64,000 nucleotides of DNA from Theodoxus fluviatilis (lineage: Eukaryota > Mollusca > Gastropoda > Cycloneritida > Neritidae), in contig JAWQFJ010028249.1 of assembly GCA_034096865.1 (NCBI GenBank), positions 1-64,000 on the forward strand, given 5' to 3'. The notes under the pieces are model-generated. The model saw only the letters and a program-made list of their open reading frames with translations, was not told where the DNA came from and ran no database searches. The number at the start of each line of letters is the position of its first letter. The first letter of the stretch is position 1. Shown piece by piece: positions 21,054 through 34,970 of this stretch. The translations under genes were made by a program, and so were the position numbers.

Positions 21054-21345
21054 TTCTCCCCACCCAGGAGTAAAACCGGGTACCTGTGAGGGCAATGTTG
21101 GCAAAATGTAGTGCGATTAACCCTTGTATGCGGCCAAGCGCCAGCATCGGGTTGGAATACTCCCCAGGGAGTGGAGTTGGTGCTGGTACCTGACTGTGTG
21201 CATCTTAAATGTCTGTCACTGTTGTGAGGTACCAGTGACTGAGTGAGGATTGATCAAGATGCCCAGTGATCAGGGGGTAAAGTGTAAAGTGGTGAGACCC
21301 AGACAAGGGTGTAAGTCACTATATAAAACCACACATTTACCTTTT
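21054..21345 (+). mobile_element. tRNA-derived SINE, 3' body
   Basis: Continuation of the SINE after the MITE. It carries the same 3' body as the minus-oriented copy at 2222-2437, ending CACATTTACC followed by a T-rich tail. Confidence 0.8.
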
Positions 21346-22364
21346 TTTTTAACAATGCTTTCTAGAATGACAAAAGATTAGAGTTAAACTGAAAGCTGGT
21401 GTATTTGGCACTGGTTCTAGTTGAATGAAATTGACTGTGTCATTGTAGATTTGCTTTTTCAAACTGCAGTGTGCACCCTCTTAACTACCCAGCAACTGGT
21501 TTTTCTTTTCTTTTCTTTTTTAATTTAATGTGTAACACTAACTTGTTTATAAAATATGCATTTGGTGTGGAATGAAAGTTCTATGTATTTCTAGAATTTC
21601 TAGTACACTGATAGATCTGTTGCATTGTGCATCAAGGATATGTCAATGTTTTCCCATTTTAAACATGTTTCTTTTCATTAAATAATCTTTAACATCATTT
21701 CATAATTATTTAATTTTTGAATAAAATTTGCATCTGGAATGTGTTGTACAGCTATGGATGAGATCAATGAATTACCATCATAAAGCAGAGAGGTGATCCC
21801 AGGGTTCACCATCTCATTTTGGTGATAAGTCAAGCACCTCGGGGAGCAGCAGGGGCATCATTTGTAACATGGGCTATTGTAGCACATGATGTCTGGCCAT
21901 GGCTAACCCTGTCCTCCTAGTCCTATGCTTTGCATGTAACTTAAAACTAAGTGAGCCTGCCCATTGTTTCCATGCTGCTCCGCGTTGCCCCTCAAGCTCA
22001 AGTTCTCCCTCACTGTGTGTGTTTTTTTGTATGTGCAGCAGCTTGTGTGCTTGTTGGCTGAGACTTGGCTGTTGATGAGAGTCCACCGTGCATGGCTTTG
22101 CTTGTGTCCTAGAGGGGCTGCTGAGGAGAGCTTGAGTCAGTCCTACAAGCTGCTGCTGCTGCTACTGCCTTCTGGAGGCAGTCAATGTCTTATGCCTTCC
22201 CATGTTTCAGCCTGCCCTTAACAGTGCACCCCCCAAGCAGGGAAAGAGTCCTAGCTTGCCTAGAGCCAGTAAAGCCAGTAAAGATATAAAGAAGTTTCAG
22301 GTATTGGTTGCATTTGATCGACTGATGTGGAATGCAAGCGTCCCTCTTGCTCTTACTCTTTTTA
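21346..22364. other. Intron 2, unique sequence
   Basis: No gene or recognised repeat. Open frames at 21874-22221 show no domain. Confidence 0.4.
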
Positions 22365-23860
22365 TTATAATAATAATGATAATAGTTTATTCATAAGCAC
22401 ATACCTTCCCTTGACAGGCAAGCTCATGGCGTTTACAATCCAAAGAATCAACACTCATACAACCACTCAACATCACATTCCCACAAAAAATTCACGCACA
22501 ACACACATTAACAAAAAACAAAAACTAAGATCCAATAGAACAAATAGAACAAACTATACAATATACACAGCACTTGCCGGCCAGGTCAAGTAAGGCGAAG
22601 CAGCTCAGCGGGAAAGGCGGATCGGAAGAGGTGGGTCTTCAGAGCACTTTTGAACTGGGGCAGTGTCAGAATGACGGACTGAGAGAAGGAGACTATTCCA
22701 GGTTACAGGTCCAATATAGGAGAAGGCACGCTGTCCTTGAGTTTGCTTATTATGGCGGGGAACCTTGAGCATTCTAGAGTCAGCAGCTGAGCGTAGAGAT
22801 CTGAGGCATGTAGTCTGCAAGAATTTCTGAGAGCGTGTGGTGTGGTGTTGTTGATGGCCTTGAAGCACAAAGTAGCAAGTTTATAATCTATCCTCTGAGA
22901 GATGGGGAGCCAGTGAAGTGTATGTAGGAGTGATGAGACATGGGTACGCTTGGGACATCGAAAAACTAGCCTAGCAGCACAATTCTGAACTTTCTGGAGT
23001 TTGTTAAGCAGAGTGTCAGGGATGCCAGCGAGAAGAGAGTTTCCATAGTCGAGACGAGACAGGACAAGTGATGTGATGAGCGTTTTGATGGCCTGCTGAG
23101 AAAGATAATGACGAATGGTACTAATTTTCCTTAGCTCGTAATATGCTAACTGACAGACTTTGTTGACATGAGATCTCATTGACAGATCATCGTCAAACAT
23201 GACGCCTAAATTTCTAACAGACTGAGAGAAGACGATGTCACTGTGACCAATTGTTAGTTTGAGGGCCTGATCCGATTTGCCTCCGCCGCCCACCAGGAGT
23301 GCTTCAGTTTTTGAGTCATTGAGTTGGAGCTTGTTCCGGGTCATCCACCGTTTCACGTCAGAGATACAGTGTTCGCTGGTAGAAAGAAGAGAGTGGATTT
23401 GACTGGGAGGAGTTGTAGAGCTGGGTATCATCAGCAAATTCACTGTGAGAGACTGAATGACTGTCAATTACATTGGAGAGTGGTTGGGTGTACAGTAGAA
23501 ACAGCAGAGGACCCAGAACAGAGCCCTGAGGGACTCCGTACTTGAGAGGTGTAGGATCAGAAGCAAAACCCGAGATCGAAACAGTCTGTCTACGTTCTGA
23601 GAGATATGAATGCAGGAAAGAGAGTGCTAAGTTCCCAATGCCAAAAACGTTTCTAAGACGGGTGAGAAGAATTCCATGGTCTATTGTGTCGAACGCGGCA
23701 CTCAAGTCCAACAGAGTAAGAAGAGAAACTTTGGAATTATCAGAAGCAACGAGAAGATCGTTTAGAACACGGAGCAGAGCTGTTTCGGTGGAATGATGAG
23801 CACGGTACGCGGATTGAAAACGGGCCAAAAGGTCATACTGGGACATGTGCTCCAGCTGTG
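22365..23860 (-). pseudogene. 5'-truncated CR1/L2-like LINE reverse transcriptase
   Basis: Minus-strand frames encode the middle and end of a non-LTR reverse transcriptase. One frame (23846 down to 23358) has HSTETALLRVLNDLL, LDLSAAFDTIDH, YGVPQGSVLGPLLF and EFADDTQLY. The catalytic FADD is intact. A frameshift then leads to LQLNDSKTEALLVG, VRNLGVMFDDDLS, LVLSRLDYGNSLLAG and LHWLPISQRIDYKL (23467-22703). A further frame holds the usual C-terminal FSYIGPVTWNSLLLSVR. The 3' end at about 22365 has an (ATTATT)-like tail typical of CR1/L2 elements. The endonuclease and ORF1 are missing, so it is a dead copy. The clade is inferred from motif style. Confidence 0.88.
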
Positions 23861-24775
23861 ACAGAATCTCCTATGGTCCTGTCAGTTTCTATTGTTTACT
23901 TTTTTTCATTACCACTTCACTTGACAAATGGACAGGTTTGATGAAACTCCAACAGAAGCTTGCTGAGAAACTGTTTTGCTTAGGTTGGCCACGACACTGT
24001 AGTTTGCCCATGGGGACATCTCTTCAGCCATCCAGATCACCTGACCTGAAGATTGCTGGGAAAACTATACCAATCTAGAGAACCCCTGAATGTCGTCAAC
24101 TTTCTTCAGTAGGAACCACAAACAAGAAGCTTTACATTGTTAATGACTGATACAGCTTCAGATCATCTTGACTTCTCATTCACATGTTTTTGCCAAGAAG
24201 AGTACTTTAATTAATTAAGGCAAAGCACTTAATGATGACCTGCATACTGTGATGTTACCTGTAGATGCATGGGTGGACTTGATGAGCAGCTGAACAGTGA
24301 AAGTTTGACTTGATCTACCTGTAATGATCTGTTTAGGAAAGGAATATGGGGGTCATAAACTGTCACAGTGGTTTGTGATGGTCCTGGTTACTTTGTTGGA
24401 AGTCATGAGAACCCTTGTACCATTGATCATCCCATCACATCCCAGCACTTTCTCATTTTCATTCAGCTTTATCCAATTTTGCTGGAAACTAAAGTGCAGT
24501 GAGGCTATATTACCAGCTTGCAGATGGTAGATTAATAATTAGAGCAGTATGATTTTAGCTGATGATCATCTGTTGTAGCATGCCATCTGCCTCTTCATTC
24601 AGCGTGTCTCTGAGATCTTCAGTGTTTGCACCCTCTCTGGTAGATAGTGTGGTCTGTTGTCTGCCATATACTTATATTCATCTCTCTGATTGGCCCTTTT
24701 TTTGTAGTCATTATTCTCTTTGGATTTGCCTGCCCCTGGCCTAGGCCCCCCCCCTCTCTCTTCTTCCCCTTGTGT
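23861..24775. other. Intron 2, unique sequence
   Basis: No coding or repeat feature recognised. Confidence 0.4.
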
Positions 24776-25126
24776 GTGACTGTGAGTGTGTGTGTTGTTG
24801 TTTTTTCTGCAGATGTGTGTTTTCAGGTGTGTGTATGTGTTTTCAAGTGTGTGTATGTGTGTGTTTGTGTGTGTTCAGGGTGTGTGTGTGTGTGTTTTTC
24901 TTCTTTCCAGATGTGTGTGTTTTCAGGTGTGTGTATCATTGTATGTGTGTTCAGGTGTGTGTTTTGGTGTGTGTGTGTTTTTAGGTATATTTGTGTGTGT
25001 TTAGGTGTGTTAGTTTGGGGGGAGTAGGGGGGGGGGGGGGGGGGGTTGCATGCGTGCATGTGTGTGTGTGTGTGTGTGTAATTGTTTAGATTTGTGTGTT
25101 TGTGTTCATGTGTAGATGTGTGTTTG

Positions 25127-25161
<35 letters not shown>

Positions 25162-25229
25162 GTCTCTCTCTGTCTCTTCTCTCTGTCTCTCTCTCTGTCT
25201 CTCTGTCTCTCTGTCTCTCTGTCTCTCTG

Positions 25230-25313
<84 letters not shown>

Positions 25314-25316
25314 TTA
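24776..25316. repeat. Compound simple-sequence region: GT-rich, poly-G, (GTCT)n, (TC)n
   Basis: A GTGT-rich imperfect tract (24776-25080) includes a G run of about 21 at 25026-25046. It is followed by (GTCT)n (about 25129-25160), mixed TCTC/GTCTC and a long pure (TC)n (about 25238-25311). Confidence 0.92.
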
Positions 25317-25866
25317 TGAGTAATTACATGTCTTCGAGCCTTTCTCAGGTCTTGACTTCAGTTCCCTCTCAGTTCTTCTCATCTTGTACATTTCCTCCTT
25401 CGGTCAATGCCATCTTTCCTTGACTCTTTACTCTGGCACAGTGCTCTACTAATTGTCACTGTTTTGATCTTTGCCTTTTTGTCTTTGCTCACCCATTCTT
25501 AAAAAAACCTGCCATGTTTGAAAATTTTGTGGCTCTTGTTCATTTCCTGCATCATGTTCTCTGTCCATTCTCCATTTTCTGTCCTCGGGTTTCCTCGTAT
25601 GCATTTATGATGTGTTGGCCTTTGTTGTAATGTAAAGAGCTGGGGCCTATATTTCCTGTGCTTGTGGACCTGTTTCCTCATTCTGCTGTGTTCCCATCCA
25701 CAACAAATGTTTTTTCCTGTAGTCTGAATCTTTCACTCTTTAGATTCCTCTTGACCTCACAGGTATCAGCTTGTGGGAGATTCAGTATTGCAATGCCAGT
25801 GTTTCTCCGCCTAGCCTCAATCACTTTTTGTACTCCGCCGTTCCCTTTTTTCTGATCTATGTACTC
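25317..25866. other. Intron 2, unique sequence
   Basis: Pyrimidine-rich unique DNA, no exon supported. Confidence 0.4.
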
Positions 25867-25867
25867 T

Positions 25868-26017
25868 GTGTGTGTGTATTTGCGTGTGTGTGTGTGTGCG
25901 TGTGTGTGTGTGTGTGCATGCATACAAGCACGCCAGTGTGGGTGTGTGAACATGTTCATGCATGGTATGTGTCTGTATGTGCAGGGCAGGTGTGTGCTGT
26001 GTGTACTTGAGAGAGAG

Positions 26018-26063
<46 letters not shown>

Positions 26064-26175
26064 GCAGCAAGCATGTACACAGGGATGCATGCAGATGTGC
26101 ATAATGTGTGCAAGGAAACATGTATGCTGTGTTCATGTGTGTATGTTTGTGTTTTTTATGCCTGTTTATGGGTGT
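25868..26175. repeat. (GT)n-rich imperfect microsatellite
   Basis: Two dense GT blocks (25868-25918 and about 26021-26060) with GT-rich sequence between and after. A short GAGAGAGA lies at 26010-26019. Confidence 0.9.
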
Positions 26176-26459
26176 GTATGTGGGTGCATAGGCATTTGCA
26201 CTGCTTTGCTCCTTCGCCTGTTCTGCATTTTATTTTCGGGCTTCAGTTGCTCTGTTGCAATACTGACCCCTGGCATGGCGTTGACTGTGGCCATCAACCT
26301 CAATCCATGTCACCTGTGTGTAAAATCCACCCTTGGTTTGTCAGGTGTCATTCTCTGGAATGCTCAGTTCATCTCCCTGTTGGGCTGTCTTCATGGTCCT
26401 TCCACCATCTGTCCCCTTCTCTCTGGGTCCCTTCCGCCTTTCTTCTTGCACCTCTCCTC

Positions 26460-28555
26460 GCAAACCCGCCCCTCCCCTGCCCGCCACTCCCGCCCCTGCT
26501 CACGCCTCCCCTGCCTGCCCCTCCCCGGCCCATGCCTCCCCTCCCCTGCCCGCCCCTCCCGTGCCCGCCCCTCCCCGGCCCACCCCTCCCCTGCCCACCC
26601 CTCCCCTGCCCACCCCTCCCCTGCCAACGCTTCCCCTGCCAACGCTTCCCCTGCCCACCCCTCCCCCTGCCCGCTACTCCGCCCCTGCCCACGCCTCCCC
26701 TGCCTGCCCCTCCCCGGCCCCATGCCTCCCCTCCCCCTGCCCACCCCTCCCCTGCCCGCCCCTCCCCGGCCCACCCCTCCCCTGCCCCACCCCTCCCCTG
26801 CCCACCCCTCCCCTGCCAACGCTTCCCCTGCCCACCCCTCCCCTGCCCACCCCTCCCCTGCCCACCCCTCCCCTGCCAACGCTTCCCCTGCCAACGCTTC
26901 CCCTGCCCACCCCTCCCCTGCCCGCTACTCCCGCCCCTGCCCACGCCTCCCCTGCCTGCCCCTCCCCGGCCCATGCCTCCCCTCCCCTGCCCACCCCTCC
27001 CCTGCCCGCCCCTCCCTGGCCCACCCCTCCCCTGCCCACCCTCCCTGCCCCCCTCCCCTGCCAACGCTTCCCCTGCCCGCCCCTCCCCTGCCCGCCCCTC
27101 CCCGGCCCATGCCTCCCCGGCCGCCCCTCCCCTGCCTGCCCCTCCCCTGCCCGCCCCTCTCCTGCTCCCCAGCCCCTGCCTGCCCAGTGCCTCCCTCTGC
27201 CCGGCACCCTCCCCCTGCCCGCCCGCTCCCCGCCCCATGCCTTCCCCTGCCCGCCCCTCCCCTGCCCGCCCCTCCCCGGCCCATGCCTCCCCTGCCCGCC
27301 CCTCCCCTGCCCGCCCCTCCCCGGCCCATGCCTCCCCTGCCCGCCCCTCCCCTGCCCGCCCCTCTCCTGCCCACCCCTGCCCGCCCCTCCCCTGCCCGCC
27401 CCTCCCCTGCCCGTCCTTGCCCCTGCCTGCCCCTCCCCGGCCCATGCCTCCCCTGCCCGTACCCTCCCCTGCCCGACCCCCTACCCCGGCCCATGCCTCC
27501 CCTGCCCGCCCCTACCCCTGCCCGCCACCCTCTCCTGTCCTGCTCCTCCCTGCACCGCCCCTCCCCTGCCCGCCCCTCTCCTGCCCTGCCTGCCCCTCCC
27601 CGGCCCATGCCTCCCCTGCCCGCCCCTCCCCTGCCCGCCCCTCCCCGGCCCATGCCTCCCCTGCCCGCCCCTCCCCCTGCCCGCCCCTCCCCGGCCCATG
27701 CCTCCCTTGCCCGCCCTTCCCCTGCCCGCCCCCTCCCCTGCCCGCCCCTCTCCTGCCTGCTCCTCCCCAGCCCATGCCTCCCCTGCCCCCGCCTCCCCTG
27801 CCCGCCCCTCCCCGGCCCACGACTCCCCGGCCCACGCCTTCCCTGCTCACGCCTCCCCGGCCCACGCCTGCCCGGGTCCATGCCTCCCTGCCTGCCCCTC
27901 CCCGGCCCATGCCTTCCCTGCCCCCTCTCCCCTGCCCATGCCTTCCCTGCCCCCTCTCCCCTGCCCACGCCTCCCCGGCCCATGCCTCCTCTGCCCTCCG
28001 CCCCGGCCCATGCCTCCCCTGCCCGCCCCTCCCCTGCCTGCCCCTCCCCTGCCTGCCCATCCCCTGCCCATGCCTGCCCCTCCCCTGCCTGCCCCTCCCC
28101 TGCCTGCCCCTCCCCGGCCCATGCCTCCCCTGCCCACGCCTCCCCGGCCCACACCTCCCCTGCATATACCTCCCCAGCCCGCCCCTCCCCAGCCCGCCCC
28201 TCCCCAGCCCGCCCCTCCCCTGCCTGCCCCTCCCCGGCCCTTGCCTCCCCTGCCCCCTCTCCCCTGCCCACACCTCCCCTGCCTGCCCCTCTCTGGCCCA
28301 TGCCTCCCCTGCCCCCTCTCCCCTGCCCACACCTCCCCTGCCCATGTCTCCCCAGCCCGCCCCTCCCCTGCCTGCCCCTCCCCGGCCCATGCCTCCCCTG
28401 CCCCCTCTCCCCTGCCCACACCTCCCCTCCCCGCCCCTCCCTGGCCCATTCCTCCCCTTCCCATGCCTCCTCTGCACCCCCCTCCCCTGCCCATGTCTCC
28501 CCAGCCCACCCTCCCCTGCCCACTCCTCCCCTGCCCACTCCTACTTCCCACTTCA
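26460..28555. repeat. 2.1-kb C-rich minisatellite (about 15-bp unit CCCCTCCCCTGCCCG)
   Basis: Tandem array built from CCCCTCCCCTGCCCG/CCCAC units with diverged blocks (CTCCCCGGCCCATGC, GCCAACGCTTCCCC, TGCCTGCCC). Larger blocks recur, such as CGCCCCTGCCCACGCCTCC near 26690 and 26935, so there is higher-order duplication. The + strand has almost no A or G runs, while the minus strand has repeated GGGG runs 3-7 bases apart, which is G-quadruplex-prone. Because the period is a multiple of 3 and stop-free, frames of hundreds of codons appear on both strands. These have no protein-family character and are not genes. Confidence 0.93.
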
Positions 28556-28796
28556 TTCCCACTTCCGCAGCTGTTCCTCCCTGTCTCTAATGTGGTGACA
28601 TTGGTGCCTCTTGACTCCACTCATCAGATGTCAGTGTCTCTAGACTGGCAGAGAAATCCTTTATCAATGCCATTGCTACTGGAATTCCTCCCTCCAGTGC
28701 TTCTTTCTTTTGGGGTGGTGGGTGGGGGTGGGTGTAGAATTTGTTTAGCCTCGGAATTGAAAAGTTGTCATAATGGTGATTCATTTATATGTATGC
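28556..28796. other. Unique spacer between the two arrays
   Basis: About 240 bp of unique DNA separating the C-rich minisatellite from the pentamer satellite. No gene is seen. Confidence 0.5.
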
Positions 28797-31700
28797 ATAC
28801 CACACTTCCACACCATGCCATGCCACACCACACCACACCACACCATGCCATGCATCACCACACTATGCCACACCACACCACACCACACCATGCCATGCCA
28901 CACCACACCATGCCATGCCACACCACACCACACCACACCATGCCATGCCTCACCACACTATGCCACACCACACCACACCATGCCATGCCACACCACACCA
29001 CACCATGCCACACCACACCACACCACACCATGCCACACCACACCACACCATGCCATGCCACACCACACCATGTCATGCCACACCACACCATGCCATGCCA
29101 CACCACACCATGCCACACCACACCACACCATGCCTCACCATGCCACACCACACCATGCCATGCCACACCACACCACACCATGCCATGTCATGCCACACCA
29201 CACCACACCATGCCATGCCACACCACACCATGCCATGCCACACCACACCATGCCATGCCACACCACACCATGCCATGCCACACCACACCATACCACACCA
29301 TGCCACACCACACCATGCCACATCACACCACACCATGCCATGCCACATCACACCACACCATGCCATGCCATGCCATGCCACATCACACCACACCACACCA
29401 CACCACACCACACCATGCCACACCACACCACACCACACCACACCATGCCATGCCACACCACACCACACCACACCATGCCATGCCACACCACACCACACCA
29501 TGCCATGCCACACCACACCACGCCATGCCATGCCACACCACACCACACCACACCATGCCATGCCATGCCACATCACACCACACCATGCCATGCCACACCA
29601 CACCACACCATGCCATGCCATGCCATGCCATGCCACACCACACCACACCACACCATGCCATGCCATGCCACACCACACCATGCCATGCCATGCCATGCCA
29701 TGCCACACCACACCACACCACACCACACCACACCATGCCATGCCATGCCACACCACACCACACCATGCCATGCCATGAAACACAACACCACACCACACCA
29801 TGCCATGCCATGCCATGCCACATCACACCACACCACACCATGCCATGCCACATCACACCACACCACACCACACCACACCACACCACACCATGCAATGCCA
29901 TGCCACATCACACCACACCACACCACACCACACCACACCACACCACACCATGCAATGCCATGCCACACCACACCATGCCATGCCACATCACACCACACCA
30001 CACCACACCACACCATGCAATGCCATGCCACACCACACCACACCATGCAATGCCATGCCACATCACACCACACCACGCCATGCCATGCCACACCACACCA
30101 CACAACACCATGCCATGCCATGCCACATCACACCACACCACACCACACCATGCCATGTCATGCCATGCCACACCACACCACACCACACCACACCATGCCA
30201 TGCCATGCCATGCCACACCACACCACACCATGCCATGCCATGCCATGCCACATCACACCACACCACACCATGCCATGCCATGCCATGCCACATAACACCA
30301 CACCACACCACACCATGCCATGCCATGCCACATCACACCACACCACACCATGCCATGCCATCCCACACCACACCATGCCACACCACACCACACCATGCCA
30401 TGCCATGCCACACCACACCACACCATGCCATGCCATGCCATGCCACACCACACCACACCACACCATGCCATGCCATGCCACACCACACCATGCCATGCCA
30501 TGCCATGCCACACCACACCACACCATGCCATGCCATGCCACACCACACCATGCCATGCCATGCCACATCACAGCACACCATGCAATGCCATGCCACACCA
30601 CACCACACCATGCCACATCACACCACTCCATGCCATGCCATGCCATGCCACACCACACCACACCACACCACACCATGCCATGCCATGCCACACCACACCA
30701 CACCACACCATGCCATGCCATGCCACACCACACCACACCACATCACACCATGCCATGCCACACCACACCATGCCATGCCATGCCATGCCACACCACACCA
30801 CACCATGCCATGCCACACCACACCATGCCATGCCATGCCATGCCATGCCACATCACACCACACCATGCCATGCCATGCCACACCACACAACACCATGCCA
30901 CATCACACCACACCACACCATGCCATGCCATGCCACACCACACCACACCATGCCATGCCATGCCACACCACACACCATGCCATGCCATGCCACAAAACAC
31001 CACACCCCACCATGCCATGCCACACCACACCACACCATGCCATGCCATGCCACATCACACCACACCATGCCATGCCATGCCATGCCATGCCACACCACAC
31101 CACACCACACCACACCATGCCATGCCATGCCACACCACACCATGCCATGCCATGCCACACCACACCATGCCATGCCATGCCATGCCACACCACACCACAC
31201 CACACCATGCCATGCCACACCACACCACACCACACCACACCATGCCATGCCATGCCACATCACACCACACCACACCATGCCATGCCATGCCATGCCACAC
31301 CACACCACACCACACCATGCCATGCCATGCCACATCACACCACACCACACCATGCCATGCCATGCCACATCACACCACACCACACCATGCCATGCCATGC
31401 CACACCACACCACACCACACCACACCATGCCATGCCATGCCACATCACACCACAACACACCACACCATGCCATGCCATGCCATGCCACACCACACCACAC
31501 CATGCCATGCCACACCACACCATGCCATGCCATGCCACACCACACCACACCACACCATGCCATGCCTCACCACACCACACCACACCATGCCATGCCACAC
31601 CACACCATGCCATGCCACACCACATCATGCCATGCCACACCACACCATGCCACACCACACCACACCACACCATGCCATGCCAACCCACACCACACCATGC

Positions 31701-34700
31701 CATGCCATGCCACACCACACCACACCATGACATGCCACACCACACCACACCACACCACACCACACAACACCACACCACACCATGCCATGCCATGCCATGC
31801 CAACCCACACCACACCATGCCATGCCACACCACACCACACCACACCATGCCACACCACACCACACCACACCACACCACACCACACCACACCACACCACAC
31901 CACACCATGCCATGCCAACCCACACCACACCATGCCATGCCACACCACACCACACCACACCATGCCATGCCACACCATGCCATGCCATGCCATGCCACAT
32001 CACACCACACCATGCCAGGCCATGCCACATCACACCACACCATGCCATGCCACACCACACCATGCCATGCCACACCACACCACACCATGCCACACCACAC
32101 CACACCATGCCACACCACACCATGCCATGCCACACCACACCACACAATGCCACACCACACCATGCCATGCCACACCACACCATGCCATGCCACGCCACAC
32201 CACACCATGCCATGCCACACCACACCACACCATGCCACACCACACCATGCCATGCCATGCCACACCACACCACACCATGCCATGCCACAGCACATCATGC
32301 CACACCACACCATGCCATGCCACACCACATCATGCCACACCACACCATGCCATGCCACACCACATCATGCCACACCACACCATGCCATGCCATGCCACGC
32401 CACACCACACCATGCCACACCACACCACGCCACACCACATCATGCCACACCACACCATGCCATGCCACACCACACCATGCCATGCCACACCACTCCATGC
32501 CACACCACACCACACCACACCACACCATGCCACACCACACAATGCCATGCCATGCCACACCACACCATGCCATGCCATGCAACACCACACCACACCATGC
32601 CACACCACACCATGCCATGCCATGCCACACCACAGCATGCCACGCCACACCACATCATGTCACACCACACCACACCATGCCATGCCACACCACACCATGC
32701 CATGCCACACCACATCATGCCACACCACACCATGCCATGCCACACCACACCATGCCACACCACACCACATCATGCCACACCATGCCATGCCACACCACAC
32801 CATGCCATGCCACACCACACCACACCATGCAACACCACACCATGCCATGCCATGCAACACCACGCCACACCATGCCACACTACACCATGCCATGGCATGC
32901 CACACCACACCATGCCATGCCACACCACATCATGCCACACCACACCATGCCATGCCACACCACACCACACCATGCCACACCACACCACACCATGCCACAC
33001 CACACCACACCATGCCATGCCACACCACACCACACCACACCATGCCACACCACATCATGCCACAGCACACCATGCCATGCCACACCACACCACATCATGC
33101 CACACCACATCATGCCACATCACACCCATCATGCCACCCCACATCACACCACACCACATCATGCCACACCACATCATGCCACACCACACCATGCCATGCC
33201 ACACCACACCATGCCATGCCACACCACACCACACCATGCCATGCCACACCACACCACACCATGCCACACCACATCATGCCACACCACACCATGCCATGCC
33301 ACACCACACCATGCCATGCCACACCACACCATGCCATGCCACACCACACCATGCCACACCACACCTTGCCATGCCATGCAACACCACACCACACCATGCC
33401 ACACCACACCATGCCATGCCATGCCACACCACACCATGCCATGCCACACCACATCATGCCACACCACACCATGCCATGCCACACCACACCATGCCATGCC
33501 ACACCACATCATGCCACACCACACCATGCCATGCCACACCATGCCATGCCACACCACACCACACCATGCCATGCCACACCACACCATGCCATGCCACACC
33601 ACACCACACCATGCCACACCACATCATGCCACACCACACCATGCCACACCACACCATGCCATGCCACACCACACCATGCCACACCACACCACACCATGCC
33701 ACACCATGCCATGCCATGCCATGCCACACCATGCCACACCACACCATGCCACACCACACCATGCCACACCACATCATGCCACACCACACCATGCCATGCC
33801 ACATCATGCCACTCCACACCATGCCATGCCACACTACACCACACCACACCACACCATGCCACACCACACCATGCCACACCATGCCATGCCATGCCATGCC
33901 ACACCATGCCACACCACACCATGCCACACCACACCATGCCACACCACACCATGCCACACCACACCATGCCACACCACATCATGCCACACCACACCATGCC
34001 ATGCCACATCATGCCACTCCACACCATGCCATGCCACACCACACCATGCCACACCACACCCTGCCACACCACACCATGCCATGCCACACCACACCATGCC
34101 ACACCACACCACACCATGCCACACCATGCCATGCCATGCCATGCCACACCATGCCACACCACACCATGCCACACCACACCATGCCACACCACATCATGCC
34201 ACACCACACCATGCCATGCCACATCATGCCACTCCACACCATGCCATGCCACACCACACCACACCACACCATGCCACACCACACCATGCCATGCCACACC
34301 ACACCATGCCACACCACACCATGCCACACCACACCATGCCACACCATGCCATGCCATGCCACACCACACCATGCCATGCCACACTACACCACTCCACACC
34401 ATGCCATGCCACACCACACCACACCACACCATGCCACACCACACCATGCCACACCACACCATGCCACACCACACCATGCCACACCACATCATGCCACACC
34501 ACACCATGCCATGCCACATCATGCCACACCACACCATGCCACACCACACCATGCCACACCACATCATGCCACACCACACCATGCCACACCACACCATGCC
34601 ATGCCATGCCACACCACACCATGCCACACCACACCACACCACACCATGCCACACCACACCACACCATGCCATGCCACACCACACCATGCCACACCACATC

Positions 34701-34970
34701 ATGCCACACCACACCATGCCATGCCACATCATGCCACAACACACCACACCATGCCACACCATACCATGCCATGCCATGCCACACCACACCATGCCACACC
34801 ACACCACACCACAACATGCCATGCCATGCCACACCACACCACCACACCATGCCATGCCATGCCACACACACCACACCATGAAATGCCACACCACACCACA
34901 CCATGCCATGCCATGCCACACCACACCATGCCATGCCACACCACACCATGCCACACCACACCATGCCATG
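28797..34970. repeat. Pentanucleotide satellite, block A (CACAC / CATGC words)
   Basis: An essentially uninterrupted array of 5-bp words, almost all CACAC or CATGC, in runs of one to about nine. Rarer words include CACAT (giving CCACATCACACC) and single-base variants such as CAATG, CACAA and CACGC. Phase slips of the 5-bp register are rare. G occurs on the + strand essentially only inside CATGC. No stop codon can be formed from the two main words in any frame, which explains open frames of thousands of codons. Human satellites II/III are also pentamer-based (CATTC), which is an analogy only. Confidence 0.97.

Noticed and set aside
26369..28598. Pro/Ala-rich and Gly/Arg-rich open frames over the C-rich minisatellite
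   Set aside because: The roughly 15-bp period is a multiple of three and stop-free, so every frame stays open. This is a repeat artefact.
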